The notes under the pieces were generated by a model, which searched no databases, was not told where the DNA came from, and was given only the letters and a program-made list of their open reading frames with translations. Of a DNA stretch of 19,945 nt, positions 6,712 to 13,685 are shown one piece after another. The translations under genes were made by a program, and so were the position numbers. The DNA comes from an uncultured Collinsella sp. (GTDB lineage: Bacteria > Actinomycetota > Coriobacteriia > Coriobacteriales > Coriobacteriaceae): the NCBI GenBank assembly GCA_900554465.1, contig USHF01000008.1, forward strand, positions 1 to 19,945, given 5' to 3'. The first letter of the stretch is position 1, and every line of letters starts with the position of its first letter.

Positions 6712-7698
6712 TTAGCGCTGCGGCTCTGTGGCGCGCACCTGCTCGATGACCTTTTCCATCGTGGCGTCGATGCGGTCTTTTTTGAGTTCGCATTCCCAGA
6801 TGGTTATGGGCGTCCAGCCCATTTGAGTGAGCGCTGCCACAGCAGCACGGTCGCGCTCGACGTTGCGACGGAACTTTGCCTCCCAAAACTCAACGTTGCG
6901 CTTGGGCTGGCTTGGGTTGCACTTGGGGCAGCGGTGCCAAAAGCAACCGTTGACGAAGATGGCGATCTTGCGGCCGGGGAAGGCGATGTCGGGCTTGCCG
7001 GGTACCTTCCATTCCAAACGATAGCCCGTAAGGCCCGCGGCCCGTAGGCGCTGACGTACGAGCAGCTCGGGCTTGGTGTTGGCGCGCTTGTTGCCCTTCA
7101 TGGACTTTTTGATGGCGGCGCGACGGCGGACCAGTTCGCGCTCGTCAGCGGAGAGGTCCGAGGTATCGATGCCGTCGAGCAGACCGGGCTTGGGACGCTT
7201 TTTGCTGCGGCGTTTAGGTGCGCGCTTGGGTTTGGTGGCGGGTTTGTCGGTTGTGTTGGGCGCGGTGTCATCGGCGGAGCTTGCCTCAAGCCGATCTTCC
7301 TTTAACTCAATCAGAGCATCAATGAGCCCCTTGTCGGCGGGCATCCATTCCACCGTGGCAAGCGAGGTGCGTGGAATCCAGCGGATATCAAGCTGGCGGT
7401 CGTGTTTCTGGGGCTCATCGGATTCATCGGCGAGCGAGCAGTAGTAACACTCCATGGAGAGATGAAAATCGGGGTAGTCATACTCAACGGTGTAGAAATC
7501 ACGCAGGTTGGTGACTTTTACCTGTAGCTCTTCCATAAGCTCGCGGCGCACGGCGTCTTCGGGTGTCTCGCCGCGCAGAAGTTTGCCGCCCGGGAACTCC
7601 CATAGTCCCTGCATGTTGCCGTAGCCGCGCTGCACGGCAAGCAGCTCGTCAGATCCTTCCTTGCGAATGATCCCAGCGGCAACATGAACAGTCTTCAA
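6712..7698 (-). CDS. Nudix (MutT-like) hydrolase fused to a Vsr-type mismatch endonuclease
   Basis: A 328-residue two-domain protein. Residues 1-~130 are a Nudix domain of MutT type (MKTVHVAAGII, GLWEFPGGK). The Nudix box is at 38-60: G38, E44, R52-E53 and E56-E57 are present, but the usual late Gly is Gln59. Such enzymes hydrolyse oxidised or other nucleoside triphosphates. A basic, low-complexity linker follows (about 135-170, KPKRAPKRRSKKRPKP). The C-terminal part is a Vsr/restriction-like fold: KSMKGNKRANTKPELLVRQRL, the catalytic-type Asp in PGKPDIAF, FVNGCFWHRCPKC with a likely zinc site, EFWEAKFRRNVERDR, and WECEL. E. coli Vsr nicks beside T:G mismatches; here its catalytic His64 position reads Asn, a variant I recall in other Vsr-like proteins. 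The start is TTG at 7698 with GAGAGGG upstream, giving the typical MutT N-terminus. No cytosine methyltransferase gene is adjacent. Confidence 0.88.
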   Translation of the reverse strand: MKTVHVAAGIIRKEGSDELLAVQRGYGNMQGLWEFPGGKLLRGETPEDAVRRELMEELQVKVTNLRDFYTVEYDYPDFHLSMECYYCSLADESDEPQKHDRQLDIRWIPRTSLATVEWMPADKGLIDALIELKEDRLEASSADDTAPNTTDKPATKPKRAPKRRSKKRPKPGLLDGIDTSDLSADERELVRRRAAIKKSMKGNKRANTKPELLVRQRLRAAGLTGYRLEWKVPGKPDIAFPGRKIAIFVNGCFWHRCPKCNPSQPKRNVEFWEAKFRRNVERDRAAVAALTQMGWTPITIWECELKKDRIDATMEKVIEQVRATEPQR

Positions 7699-7733
7699 CA
7701 GGAGCCCTCTCTCAACATCAACACATGGCAGAC

Positions 7734-7767
7734 TACGCTTGCCTTACGCAACGGTAAGGCAAGCGTA
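7734..7767. promoter_or_regulatory. 14-bp perfect inverted repeat in the divergent mutT-vsr/ABC spacer
   Basis: TACGCTTGCCTTAC (7734-7747) and GTAAGGCAAGCGTA (7754-7767) are perfectly complementary with a 6-base spacer (GCAACG). It lies between divergent genes, 36 bases from the TTG of the Nudix-Vsr gene and 75 bases before the ABC ATP-binding gene. There is no T-run. The position favours an operator or leader hairpin over a terminator. A weak TATAGA (about 7804) lies between it and the ABC gene. Confidence 0.5.
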
Positions 7768-7842
7768 AGCCATATCGATGGTAGCCGACTCGGCTCCTTG
7801 CGACTATAGATGCCGTAGACTAATCGCAAGAAAGGACTCGGT

Positions 7843-8628
7843 ATGCAAACCACGCAAACGGCGACCCCGGTACTGGAGGTCGCGCATCTCGAAAAGGTAT
7901 ATGGAGCACTGGGCAACGTGACCCGCGCGCTCAACGATGTCAGCTTTACCGTCAACCGCGGCGAATTCGTCGGCATCATGGGCGCCTCGGGCTCGGGCAA
8001 GTCGACGTTGCTCAACTGCGTGTCGACCATCGATAGCGCCACGAGTGGCACCATCCGCATCAACGGCCAGGACGTGACGCGCATGAAGCAGGCCAAGCTT
8101 TCGCAGTTCCGCCGCGAGGAGCTGGGCTTTATCTTCCAGGACTCCAACTTGCTCGATACGCTCACGGCGCGCGAGAACATCGCCCTGCCGCTCACCATCG
8201 CCCGCACAAACTCGGCAGAGATCTCGACCCGCGTGCAGGACGTGGCCGCGCGCCTGTCCATTAGCCAGGTGCTCGACAAGTATCCCTACCAGATGTCCGG
8301 CGGCCAGCAGCAGCGCGTTGCCGCGGCTCGCGCGCTCGTCACCGACCCCACTATGATCATGGCCGACGAGCCCACCGGCGCCCTCGATTCCAAGAGCGCC
8401 CGCCTGCTGCTCGAGAGCCTGGAGGCCCTTAACCGCCGCCTGCGCGCCACCGTGCTCATGGTTACGCACGACAGTTTTGCCGCCAGCTACACGAGCCGTG
8501 TGCTGTTTATTCGCGACGGCAAGATCTTCACCGAGCTGCGCCGCGGCGACACCGACCGCCGAGAGTTCTTCGACCGCATTATGGAGGTCGTTGCCATGAT
8601 GGGCGGTGAGGGCTCCGATGCTCTGTAA
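7843..8628 (+). CDS. ABC transporter ATP-binding protein (BceA/MacB-type)
   Basis: A 261-residue ATPase that would power the permease encoded next. Visible motifs: Walker A GASGSGKST (47-55), Q-loop IFQDSN (Q99), signature MSGGQQQR (151-158), Walker B MIMADEP (171-177) and the switch histidine THD (H209). The sequence closely follows the type used in antimicrobial-peptide resistance and lipoprotein-release exporters (BceA, YxdL, MacB). The ATG at 7843 follows GAAAGGA about 8 bases upstream. The gene overlaps the permease start by 11 bases, so translation is probably coupled. No BceRS-type two-component genes are adjacent, which is unusual for a true Bce module and leaves the substrate open. 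Confidence 0.9.
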   Translation: MQTTQTATPVLEVAHLEKVYGALGNVTRALNDVSFTVNRGEFVGIMGASGSGKSTLLNCVSTIDSATSGTIRINGQDVTRMKQAKLSQFRREELGFIFQDSNLLDTLTARENIALPLTIARTNSAEISTRVQDVAARLSISQVLDKYPYQMSGGQQQRVAAARALVTDPTMIMADEPTGALDSKSARLLLESLEALNRRLRATVLMVTHDSFAASYTSRVLFIRDGKIFTELRRGDTDRREFFDRIMEVVAMMGGEGSDAL

Positions 8629-10855
8629 ACTCGCTTGGGGCAACGTCCGCCGCGCCGGCCGCGACTACCTTGTCTACTTGCTGACGCTCACCCTGGGTGT
8701 CACGGTCTTCTATGCCTTCAATACCGTCTCGATGCAGGTCGACATTGCCGGCATCAAGGAGGAGGGACTGTCCGAGCTCATGGGCAGCATGCTCGGTTAC
8801 CTGACGTACTTTTTGGCCGGCGTCATGGCCTTTCTGATGGTGTATGCCAACAACTTCATCATGAAGCGCCGCAAAAAGGAGTTCGGCCTGTACCAGGTGC
8901 TCGGCATGCGCCGCGGGCGCGTCGCCACGATCATGGCGCTCGAGACCGTGATCGTTTCGGTCGGCGCCTTTGTCGCCGGCATTGTGCTGGGCGTGGGGCT
9001 CTCCCAGCTCATGACATTCTTTACGGCCTCGCTCTTTAAGACACAGATCGCTAATTTCCACTTCTTTTTCTCGGTGCATGCGTTCAACCTGACCCTTGCC
9101 TGCATGCTCGTGATGTTTGTGCTTACGCTACTGCTGAACCTTCGCGCCGTGCGCCGTACCAAGCTCATCGAGCTTATGGGCGCCGAGCGGCGCAACGAGA
9201 GCATCAAGACGCGCAACCCCTGGATTGCGATCGCCATCTTTGTCGTGGGCGTGGTGCTGGTGGGCGTGGCCTATTACCGCCTGTTGCGCGATGGGTTCCC
9301 GCTCACCGCGACGGAGGGTAAGCTGCAGGAGGCCATGAACCAGTTTGGTATCACCACGGCCATGGTTACGGTGGGTACCTTTGCCCTGTTCTGGGGCCTT
9401 TCGGGCATGCTTATCAAGCTGCTGCAGAGCCTGCGCAGCGTGTATTGGCGCGGCCTCAACATGTTTACCGTGCGCCAGCTTGCGGCCAAGGTCAACACGG
9501 TGTGCTTTTCGATGGGCGTTATCGCGATGATCCTGTTTCTGGCCATTACCTCGGTGACCTGCGGTATGTCGATCGCCAACGTGATGAACGAAAACCTCGA
9601 GCGCTATACGCCGGCGGATATGACGCAGACGTATATCTATTACATGCCCGATAGGCTCGACTACTACAAGGAGTATGTCAATCCTTCCGAGGCCGATCGC
9701 ATGGTGCTGGCAGACGCAACGGTCGATTTGTACTCTGCATGGCACGGCGATCGTATCGATCCCGATAACGTTACAGAAAGTAGTAAGGGCAAGTCGGCGG
9801 ACAACAACGACGAGACCGGAAAGAAGGTCAATATCGCCGATGTTGCCGGTGAGCATGTGCAGATCGACTCGTATCTGAGCTACCCGCTTGGCGGCTCCAA
9901 TCCTTCGGTAGCTGCAGGCGAGATGTGCAAGGCCATGGGAGTAAAGCTCCCCAAGGCGCTCGAGGGTGGCAATGCCGATGATATGGGCCTGTTTGTGACG
10001 CCGGCAAGCCAGTACAACAAGCTGCGCCAGATGATGGGCGAGGAGCCGGTGAACATTGGCCGCGACCAGTACTTGCTTACGTGTGATATGGGCGGTGAGC
10101 TGGGCGATCTGTACACCAAATATATGGCCGGCGGCCATACCCTCACCTTGGGCGGGCATGAGCTCAAGCCCGCAACCGATAAGTCGGACGAGGACACGGC
10201 GGCCATCGCCAACTCGGCACTCGGCAGCAATCCCGGTACCGTAGTCGTTGCCGATGAGCTGCTGTCCCAACTTAATCTGCAGCCGTTTTCCAGTAATCTG
10301 CTCGTTAACTACAAGCAGGGGATGGATGTGACCAAGGCAGACGAGAGCATTAAATACACCATGCTCGACAATCTGCTCGTTGACGGCAAGGAGCCGGGGT
10401 CATGGGGGGTCTTCATCACACGTTCCGAGATGTATACGCAGGCGCCGCAGATGAACGGCATGATTAGCTATCTAGCCATCTACATTGGCTTTGTGCTGGT
10501 CGTTGCATGTGCGGCAATCCTATCGATCCAGCAGCTCTCCAACGTGGCCGACGGCAGCCGCAGCTATCGTGTGCTGGCACAGATCGGCTGTGACGACCGC
10601 CAGATTCGCCATTCGGTGATGGCACAGCAAGCGGTGTTCTTCCTGTTCCCGCTGGCAGTGGGCTTGGCGCACTCCTTTGTGGCGCTCAAGGTGATCATCG
10701 AGCTGGTGAGCGTATTCGGCGATATGAGCATCGGCGGCACCGTGGGCCTCACCTGCGCGATTTTCCTGGCGGCCTATGGTGGCTACTTCCTGGTAACGTA
10801 CCTCATGAGCGCCGGCATGGTACAAGCTGCCATCGCTACCCGCTACAGCGAGTAA
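8618..10855 (+). CDS. BceB-like FtsX-family ABC transporter permease
   Basis: A 745-residue membrane protein. The N-terminal part begins with LAWGNVRRAGRDYLVYLLTLTLGVTVFYAF, and further hydrophobic helices follow (around 50-70, 105-130, 145-170, 195-215, 230-260, 285-315). A large hydrophilic, presumably extracellular stretch follows (about 320-610). Three to four C-terminal helices contain LSIQQLSNVADGSRSYRVLAQIGCD. The arrangement fits BceB/YxdM-type permeases, which have a large external domain before the last helices and act in peptide-antibiotic sensing or release. ATG 8618 is preferred over GTG 8606 because GAGGG lies 5 bases upstream. It overlaps the ATPase stop by 11 bases. A strong terminator follows at 10894. 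Confidence 0.88.
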   Translation: MLCKLAWGNVRRAGRDYLVYLLTLTLGVTVFYAFNTVSMQVDIAGIKEEGLSELMGSMLGYLTYFLAGVMAFLMVYANNFIMKRRKKEFGLYQVLGMRRGRVATIMALETVIVSVGAFVAGIVLGVGLSQLMTFFTASLFKTQIANFHFFFSVHAFNLTLACMLVMFVLTLLLNLRAVRRTKLIELMGAERRNESIKTRNPWIAIAIFVVGVVLVGVAYYRLLRDGFPLTATEGKLQEAMNQFGITTAMVTVGTFALFWGLSGMLIKLLQSLRSVYWRGLNMFTVRQLAAKVNTVCFSMGVIAMILFLAITSVTCGMSIANVMNENLERYTPADMTQTYIYYMPDRLDYYKEYVNPSEADRMVLADATVDLYSAWHGDRIDPDNVTESSKGKSADNNDETGKKVNIADVAGEHVQIDSYLSYPLGGSNPSVAAGEMCKAMGVKLPKALEGGNADDMGLFVTPASQYNKLRQMMGEEPVNIGRDQYLLTCDMGGELGDLYTKYMAGGHTLTLGGHELKPATDKSDEDTAAIANSALGSNPGTVVVADELLSQLNLQPFSSNLLVNYKQGMDVTKADESIKYTMLDNLLVDGKEPGSWGVFITRSEMYTQAPQMNGMISYLAIYIGFVLVVACAAILSIQQLSNVADGSRSYRVLAQIGCDDRQIRHSVMAQQAVFFLFPLAVGLAHSFVALKVIIELVSVFGDMSIGGTVGLTCAIFLAAYGGYFLVTYLMSAGMVQAAIATRYSE

Positions 10856-10893
10856 CAGGCGGGCAAAACCGTCGCAAAATCAGAGCGAATAAC

Positions 10894-10932
10894 CGCCGCG
10901 AAGGGAGTCCAGCTCCCTTCGCGGCGTTTTTT
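10894..10932 (+). terminator. Rho-independent terminator of the ABC operon
   Basis: CGCCGCGAAGGGAG (10894-10907) and CTCCCTTCGCGGCG (10913-10926) form a perfect 14-bp stem with a 5-base loop, followed by six T (10927-10932). It lies 38 bases after the permease stop. Confidence 0.92.
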
Positions 10933-10954
10933 GTCTGACTGATGAGTCTCAAGG

Positions 10955-11077
10955 CCAAGTGAGTAGACTTTTTTGGATCTGCCGAGCACATCGCGGCAAG
11001 TGTTCAATAAAATCGCAGGTCAGGGCTGTGGCGTTTTGAGGTGTGCTCGGCATCCCGCCAAAAGACTACTCACTTGG
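10955..11077. repeat. 123-bp palindromic element between two similar terminators
   Basis: The outer arms 10955-10972 (CCAAGTGAGTAGACTTTT) and 11060-11077 are complementary with one mismatch. The inner arms GCCGAGCACA (10981-10990) and TGTGCTCGGC (11042-11051) are perfect. The central 51 bases are unpaired or weakly paired, and no ORF is present. The size and symmetry resemble a miniature mobile or REP-type element. It is flanked by two terminators with almost the same stem (10894-10926 and 11090-11130). Confidence 0.7.
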
Positions 11078-11089
11078 TTTTACTGCTAG

Positions 11090-11131
11090 AAAACCGCCGC
11101 GAGGGAAAGTAGCTCCCTCGCGGCGGTTTTT
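11090..11131. terminator. Bidirectional terminator, near-copy of the one at 10894
   Basis: AAAACCGCCGCGAGGGA (11090-11106) pairs with TCCCTCGCGGCGGTTTT (11114-11130), with a 7-base loop, A-rich on the left and T-rich on the right. It can end both the rightward ABC transcript and the leftward regulator transcript. The stem sequence is nearly that of the terminator at 10894-10926. Confidence 0.88.
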
Positions 11132-11148
11132 GGCGTTTACCCAGATAA

Positions 11149-11184
11149 AACCTGCCAAAAAAACCTGTCCCTTTTTGGCAGGTT
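11149..11184. repeat. GGGACAGG-core stem-loop at the aguR stop codon
   Basis: AACCTGCCAAAAA (11149-11161) and TTTTTGGCAGGTT (11172-11184) are perfect 13-base arms around a loop that reads GGGACAGGTT on the minus strand. The right arm overlaps the TAA stop (11183-11185) of the regulator gene. The loop core is shared with elements at 18638-18670 and 18977-19013 although the arms differ. Confidence 0.7.
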
Positions 11185-12148
11185 ATCGCTTCCAAAAGTG
11201 GAGGATGAGCGTCGTGCGGTTTTGCTGTTCGGTTTTGACCAGGATGTTGTGGATGTGGGTCTTGACGGTGCCCACGGCAAGGAATAGCTCGTCAGCGATC
11301 TCTTGGTTCGATTTGCCCAGTACGACCAGACGCATAACTTCGGTCTCACGGTTGGAGAGCTTGTAGGCGTTGCGATAGAAGGGCATCTGCTCTTCGATGT
11401 GTCGATCAAGATCGCTGACGTTCTTTTCCTCGGGTGCCTCCTGCATGCGGATTGAAAGCACGTGGTAGGAGTAGATGATCAGCAGAATCGCAAAGTAGCA
11501 GGCAAAGACGTTTTCGCTAAAGTTGCGCTCGGACAGATATAGTTGCAGCCAAGAGGGCGCCAGACTCATGGGGACAATCAGAATGTTGTAGAAATCCTCG
11601 GCAACGATGCAACCGACCAGAATAGCGCCGATAATCAGGTGCTTTCGTTGGTTGTTAACGCGTGCCTTCAGCTCGACTTGTGTGCTCTTGCGTGCCGTCC
11701 AAAAGATATATAGCCCCACGAAAACAAGGAATACCTGACGCATCGTGTAGTAGAGCCATTGATGCATGGGGCCGTAGGGGACAGCGACGATAATCAGCAG
11801 CTCGCTCAGCAAGAACGTTGCGACGGGAATGACAAACTGCTTTTTTGAATGCTTGTCGAGCAAATCCATGGCAATGAGCCAAATAAAAGCCTGCGAAGCG
11901 GTCGCCACAAAGGTCCGCAACACAGGCATGGTAATTGAGTAATAGTCGCTGGCTGGAAAACTCTGGTTTTGCAGCGTGTATTCAAAAAAGAAAATCTCGG
12001 TCATCTCGATGGCATAGCAGATAAATACGCCGCTGCCATAGATAAAGAAGCGTCGACGAGATGAGGCATAGGCGGCAAGCGAGAGCACCGCCGTCACAAT
12101 ACAGATCACGAGTATCGCTAGGGTATAGAAGAACATCAGGGTGTTCAT
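11183..12148 (-). CDS. aguR: Membrane-anchored LuxR-family regulator, AguR-like
   Basis: A 321-residue protein with about seven hydrophobic segments in residues 1-235 (for example FFYTLAILVICIVTAVLSLAAY, FFIYGSGVFICYAIEM, FLLSELLIIVAVPYG, LIIGAILVGCIVAEDF, FACYFAILLIIYSYHVL). A C-terminal LuxR/GerE helix-turn-helix covers about 262-321 (LSNRETEVMRLVVLGKSNQEIADELFLAVGTVKTHIHNILVK). In Enterococcus and Lactococcus, AguR is a membrane-bound LuxR-type activator that senses agmatine and is divergent from the agmatine deiminase operon. The same topology and position are seen here, so I infer the same role. The start ATG 12148 has only a weak Shine-Dalgarno (GGTGACAG). A promoter candidate is at 12188-12217. 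Confidence 0.8.
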   Translation of the reverse strand: MNTLMFFYTLAILVICIVTAVLSLAAYASSRRRFFIYGSGVFICYAIEMTEIFFFEYTLQNQSFPASDYYSITMPVLRTFVATASQAFIWLIAMDLLDKHSKKQFVIPVATFLLSELLIIVAVPYGPMHQWLYYTMRQVFLVFVGLYIFWTARKSTQVELKARVNNQRKHLIIGAILVGCIVAEDFYNILIVPMSLAPSWLQLYLSERNFSENVFACYFAILLIIYSYHVLSIRMQEAPEEKNVSDLDRHIEEQMPFYRNAYKLSNRETEVMRLVVLGKSNQEIADELFLAVGTVKTHIHNILVKTEQQNRTTLILHFWKR

Positions 12149-12187
12149 CTGTCACCGTCCCATCTCATTTATTCTATGGCCGAGTTC

Positions 12188-12217
12188 TGTATACCTTGTG
12201 GGATATAGACGTCTCAA
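12188..12217 (-). promoter_or_regulatory. Candidate sigma-70-type promoter of aguR
   Basis: On the minus strand TTGAGA (12217-12212) and TATACA (12193-12188) are separated by 18 bases, about 40 bases upstream of the aguR ATG. The match is based on sequence and spacing only. Confidence 0.45.
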
Positions 12218-12285
12218 CCCTTCGTTTCATTGTGGATTAGGCGCCGAGATGCAGCATAGCCATATACCGTTCGCGGTTCTAGATG

Positions 12286-12338
12286 GTAAACCCCCTGTAA
12301 ACTCTTGACCTGCGGGTTTATATTGGTTTAGAGGGGGT
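12286..12338 (+). promoter_or_regulatory. Symmetrical GTAAAC repeats around the putative ptcA promoter
   Basis: Two direct copies of GTAAAC (12286-12291, 12297-12302, 11 bases apart) are mirrored by two inverted copies, GTTTAT (12316-12321) and GTTTAG (12326-12331, 10 bases apart). ACCCCCT (12290-12296) mirrors AGGGGGT (12332-12338). A -35-like TTGACC (12305-12310) lies in the middle; a -10 is weak (TAGAGG at 12329). One-turn spacing and dyad symmetry suit binding of a dimeric activator, and AguR is the obvious candidate. Confidence 0.5.
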
Positions 12339-12402
12339 GTAACTCCGTGAACGGTCTTTAATCCCGAATAAACTAGGTAAAAATTGCATACGGGTGAATG
12401 AT

Positions 12403-12460
12403 GGTCTTGTCAACACGAGGCGTGATGTTCGAGCGCCTCATAGTAATAGTCGGCAAGACC
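12403..12460 (+). promoter_or_regulatory. Nested leader hairpin upstream of ptcA
   Basis: GGTCTTG (12403-12409) pairs with CAAGACC (12454-12460), and inside it GAGGCG (12417-12422) pairs with CGCCTC (12434-12439). The structure ends a few bases before the ptcA Shine-Dalgarno (AAAGGA). No T-run follows. A role in mRNA stability or translation is possible but unproven. Confidence 0.4.
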
Positions 12461-12478
12461 GGCGGAAAGGAAATCGAC

Positions 12479-13552
12479 ATGGCACTGCCTAAGGATTTCA
12501 TCGACACCAACGACTTCACCAAAGAGCAGATCCTGGCTATCGAGGATCTTGGCCTGGCAATGAAGAAGGCCATCAAGGTTGACGGTTATTATCCGCACCT
12601 GCTCCGCAACAAGAGCCTTGGCATGATCTTCCAGCAGGTCTCCACCCGCACTCGTCTTTCCTTCGAGACCGCTATGACCGACCTCGGCGGCCATGCTCAG
12701 TTCTATGGCCCTGGCACCATCCAGCTCGGCGGTCACGAGTCCCTGGGCGATACCGCTCGCGTTATGGGCTCGCTGCTCGACATCATGATGGCTCGCGTTG
12801 ACCGTCACAAGGACGTCGTCGGCCTCGCCGAGGGCTCCGCTGTGCCCGTCATCAACGGCATGTCCGAGTTCAACCATCCCACGCAGGAGATGGGCGACCT
12901 CATGACCATGCTCGAGAACCTCCCCGAGGGCAAGAAGATCGAGGACTGCACCCTGGCCTTCATCGGCGACGCCACCCAGGTCTGCGTCTCCCTCATGTTC
13001 ATCGCTTCCAAGGTCGGCATGAAGTTTGTCCAGTTTGGACCTAAGGGCCACCAGATCCCCGACGGCGGCCTGCACGTTGGCACCGTCGAGGAGCGCGCCG
13101 AGTTCGGCAAGCAGATGATGGCCATCGCCGAGGAGAACTGCAAGGTCTCCGGCGGCTCTGTCGTCATCTCCGACGACATCGAGTGCATCAAGGGCGCCGA
13201 CTTCATCTACACCGACGTGTGGTATGGCCTGTACGACGAGGAGGTCTCGGGCGAGAACTACATGGACGTGTTCTATCCCAAGTATCAGGTCACCATGGAC
13301 ATGATGAACTTCGCCGGCCCCAACTCCAAGTTCATGCACTGCCTGCCGGCCACCCGCAACGAGGAGGTCGTCGACGAGGTCATGGACGATCCCGAGCGCT
13401 CCCTGTGCTGGGTCGAGGCCGAGAACCGCAAGCACTCCATCCGTGCTCTCCTTGCCGCCCTGGGCAAGCGCACCCCGCTCAACGACGAGGGTGTCGAGTA
13501 CTCCGCCAAGGCTGAGCTCCACGCCGCTCTCGAGGCTCTCGAGCAGCTCTAA
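12479..13552 (+). CDS. ptcA: Putrescine carbamoyltransferase (AgDI pathway)
   Basis: A 357-residue cytoplasmic transferase. It carries out phosphorolysis of N-carbamoylputrescine to putrescine and carbamoyl phosphate. The aspartate/ornithine carbamoyltransferase fold is clear: carbamoyl-phosphate loop STRTR (55-59), HPTQ (133-136) and HCLPATR (287-293). Ornithine carbamoyltransferases have an SMG loop after TDVW. Here the segment is TDVWYGLYDEE (about 245-255), the form of putrescine carbamoyltransferases, and the whole sequence follows that family (YYPHLLRNKSLGMIFQQ, QLGGHE, NHPTQEMGDL). ATG 12479 has AAGGA 7 bases upstream. An in-frame ATG at 12398 would add a tail unlike the family. The gene is divergent from aguR and first in the cluster. 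It is also known as aguB. Codons are strongly biased, suggesting high expression. Confidence 0.92.
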   Translation: MALPKDFIDTNDFTKEQILAIEDLGLAMKKAIKVDGYYPHLLRNKSLGMIFQQVSTRTRLSFETAMTDLGGHAQFYGPGTIQLGGHESLGDTARVMGSLLDIMMARVDRHKDVVGLAEGSAVPVINGMSEFNHPTQEMGDLMTMLENLPEGKKIEDCTLAFIGDATQVCVSLMFIASKVGMKFVQFGPKGHQIPDGGLHVGTVEERAEFGKQMMAIAEENCKVSGGSVVISDDIECIKGADFIYTDVWYGLYDEEVSGENYMDVFYPKYQVTMDMMNFAGPNSKFMHCLPATRNEEVVDEVMDDPERSLCWVEAENRKHSIRALLAALGKRTPLNDEGVEYSAKAELHAALEALEQL

Positions 13553-13578
13553 GCCTCAAGGCTTCTAAAAGCACGTTT

Positions 13579-13654
13579 GCGGGCGGCGGATGCTCGTCTC
13601 CTGTCGCCCGCTCACCGAGGCCCAAGCAATTGCCTTAATACCTTAGGGCCTCGG
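13579..13654 (+). promoter_or_regulatory. Two hairpins in the ptcA-aguD spacer
   Basis: GCGGGCG (13579-13585) pairs with CGCCCGC (13605-13611). CCGAGGCCC (13615-13623) pairs perfectly with GGGCCTCGG (13646-13654). There is no T-run, so these are more likely processing or stability elements than a full terminator. The next Shine-Dalgarno (AAGGAG) is at about 13674. Confidence 0.45.
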
Positions 13655-13685
13655 ATCTGTCCAAGACTGAGCGAAGGAGCTCATC

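Noticed and set aside
7020..7060. Loss of Vsr activity because the His64 position is Asn
   Set aside because: I recall similar N/D variants of this motif in many Vsr-like proteins, so inactivity cannot be concluded.
12398..12478. N-terminal extension of ptcA from ATG 12398
   Set aside because: The extra 27 residues do not resemble the family and overlap a leader hairpin; the ATG at 12479 has a good RBS.
12479..13552. Ornithine carbamoyltransferase of the arginine deiminase pathway
   Set aside because: The TDVWYGLY segment replaces the SMG loop of ornithine enzymes, and the neighbours are agmatine deiminase and antiporters; putrescine carbamoyltransferase fits better.
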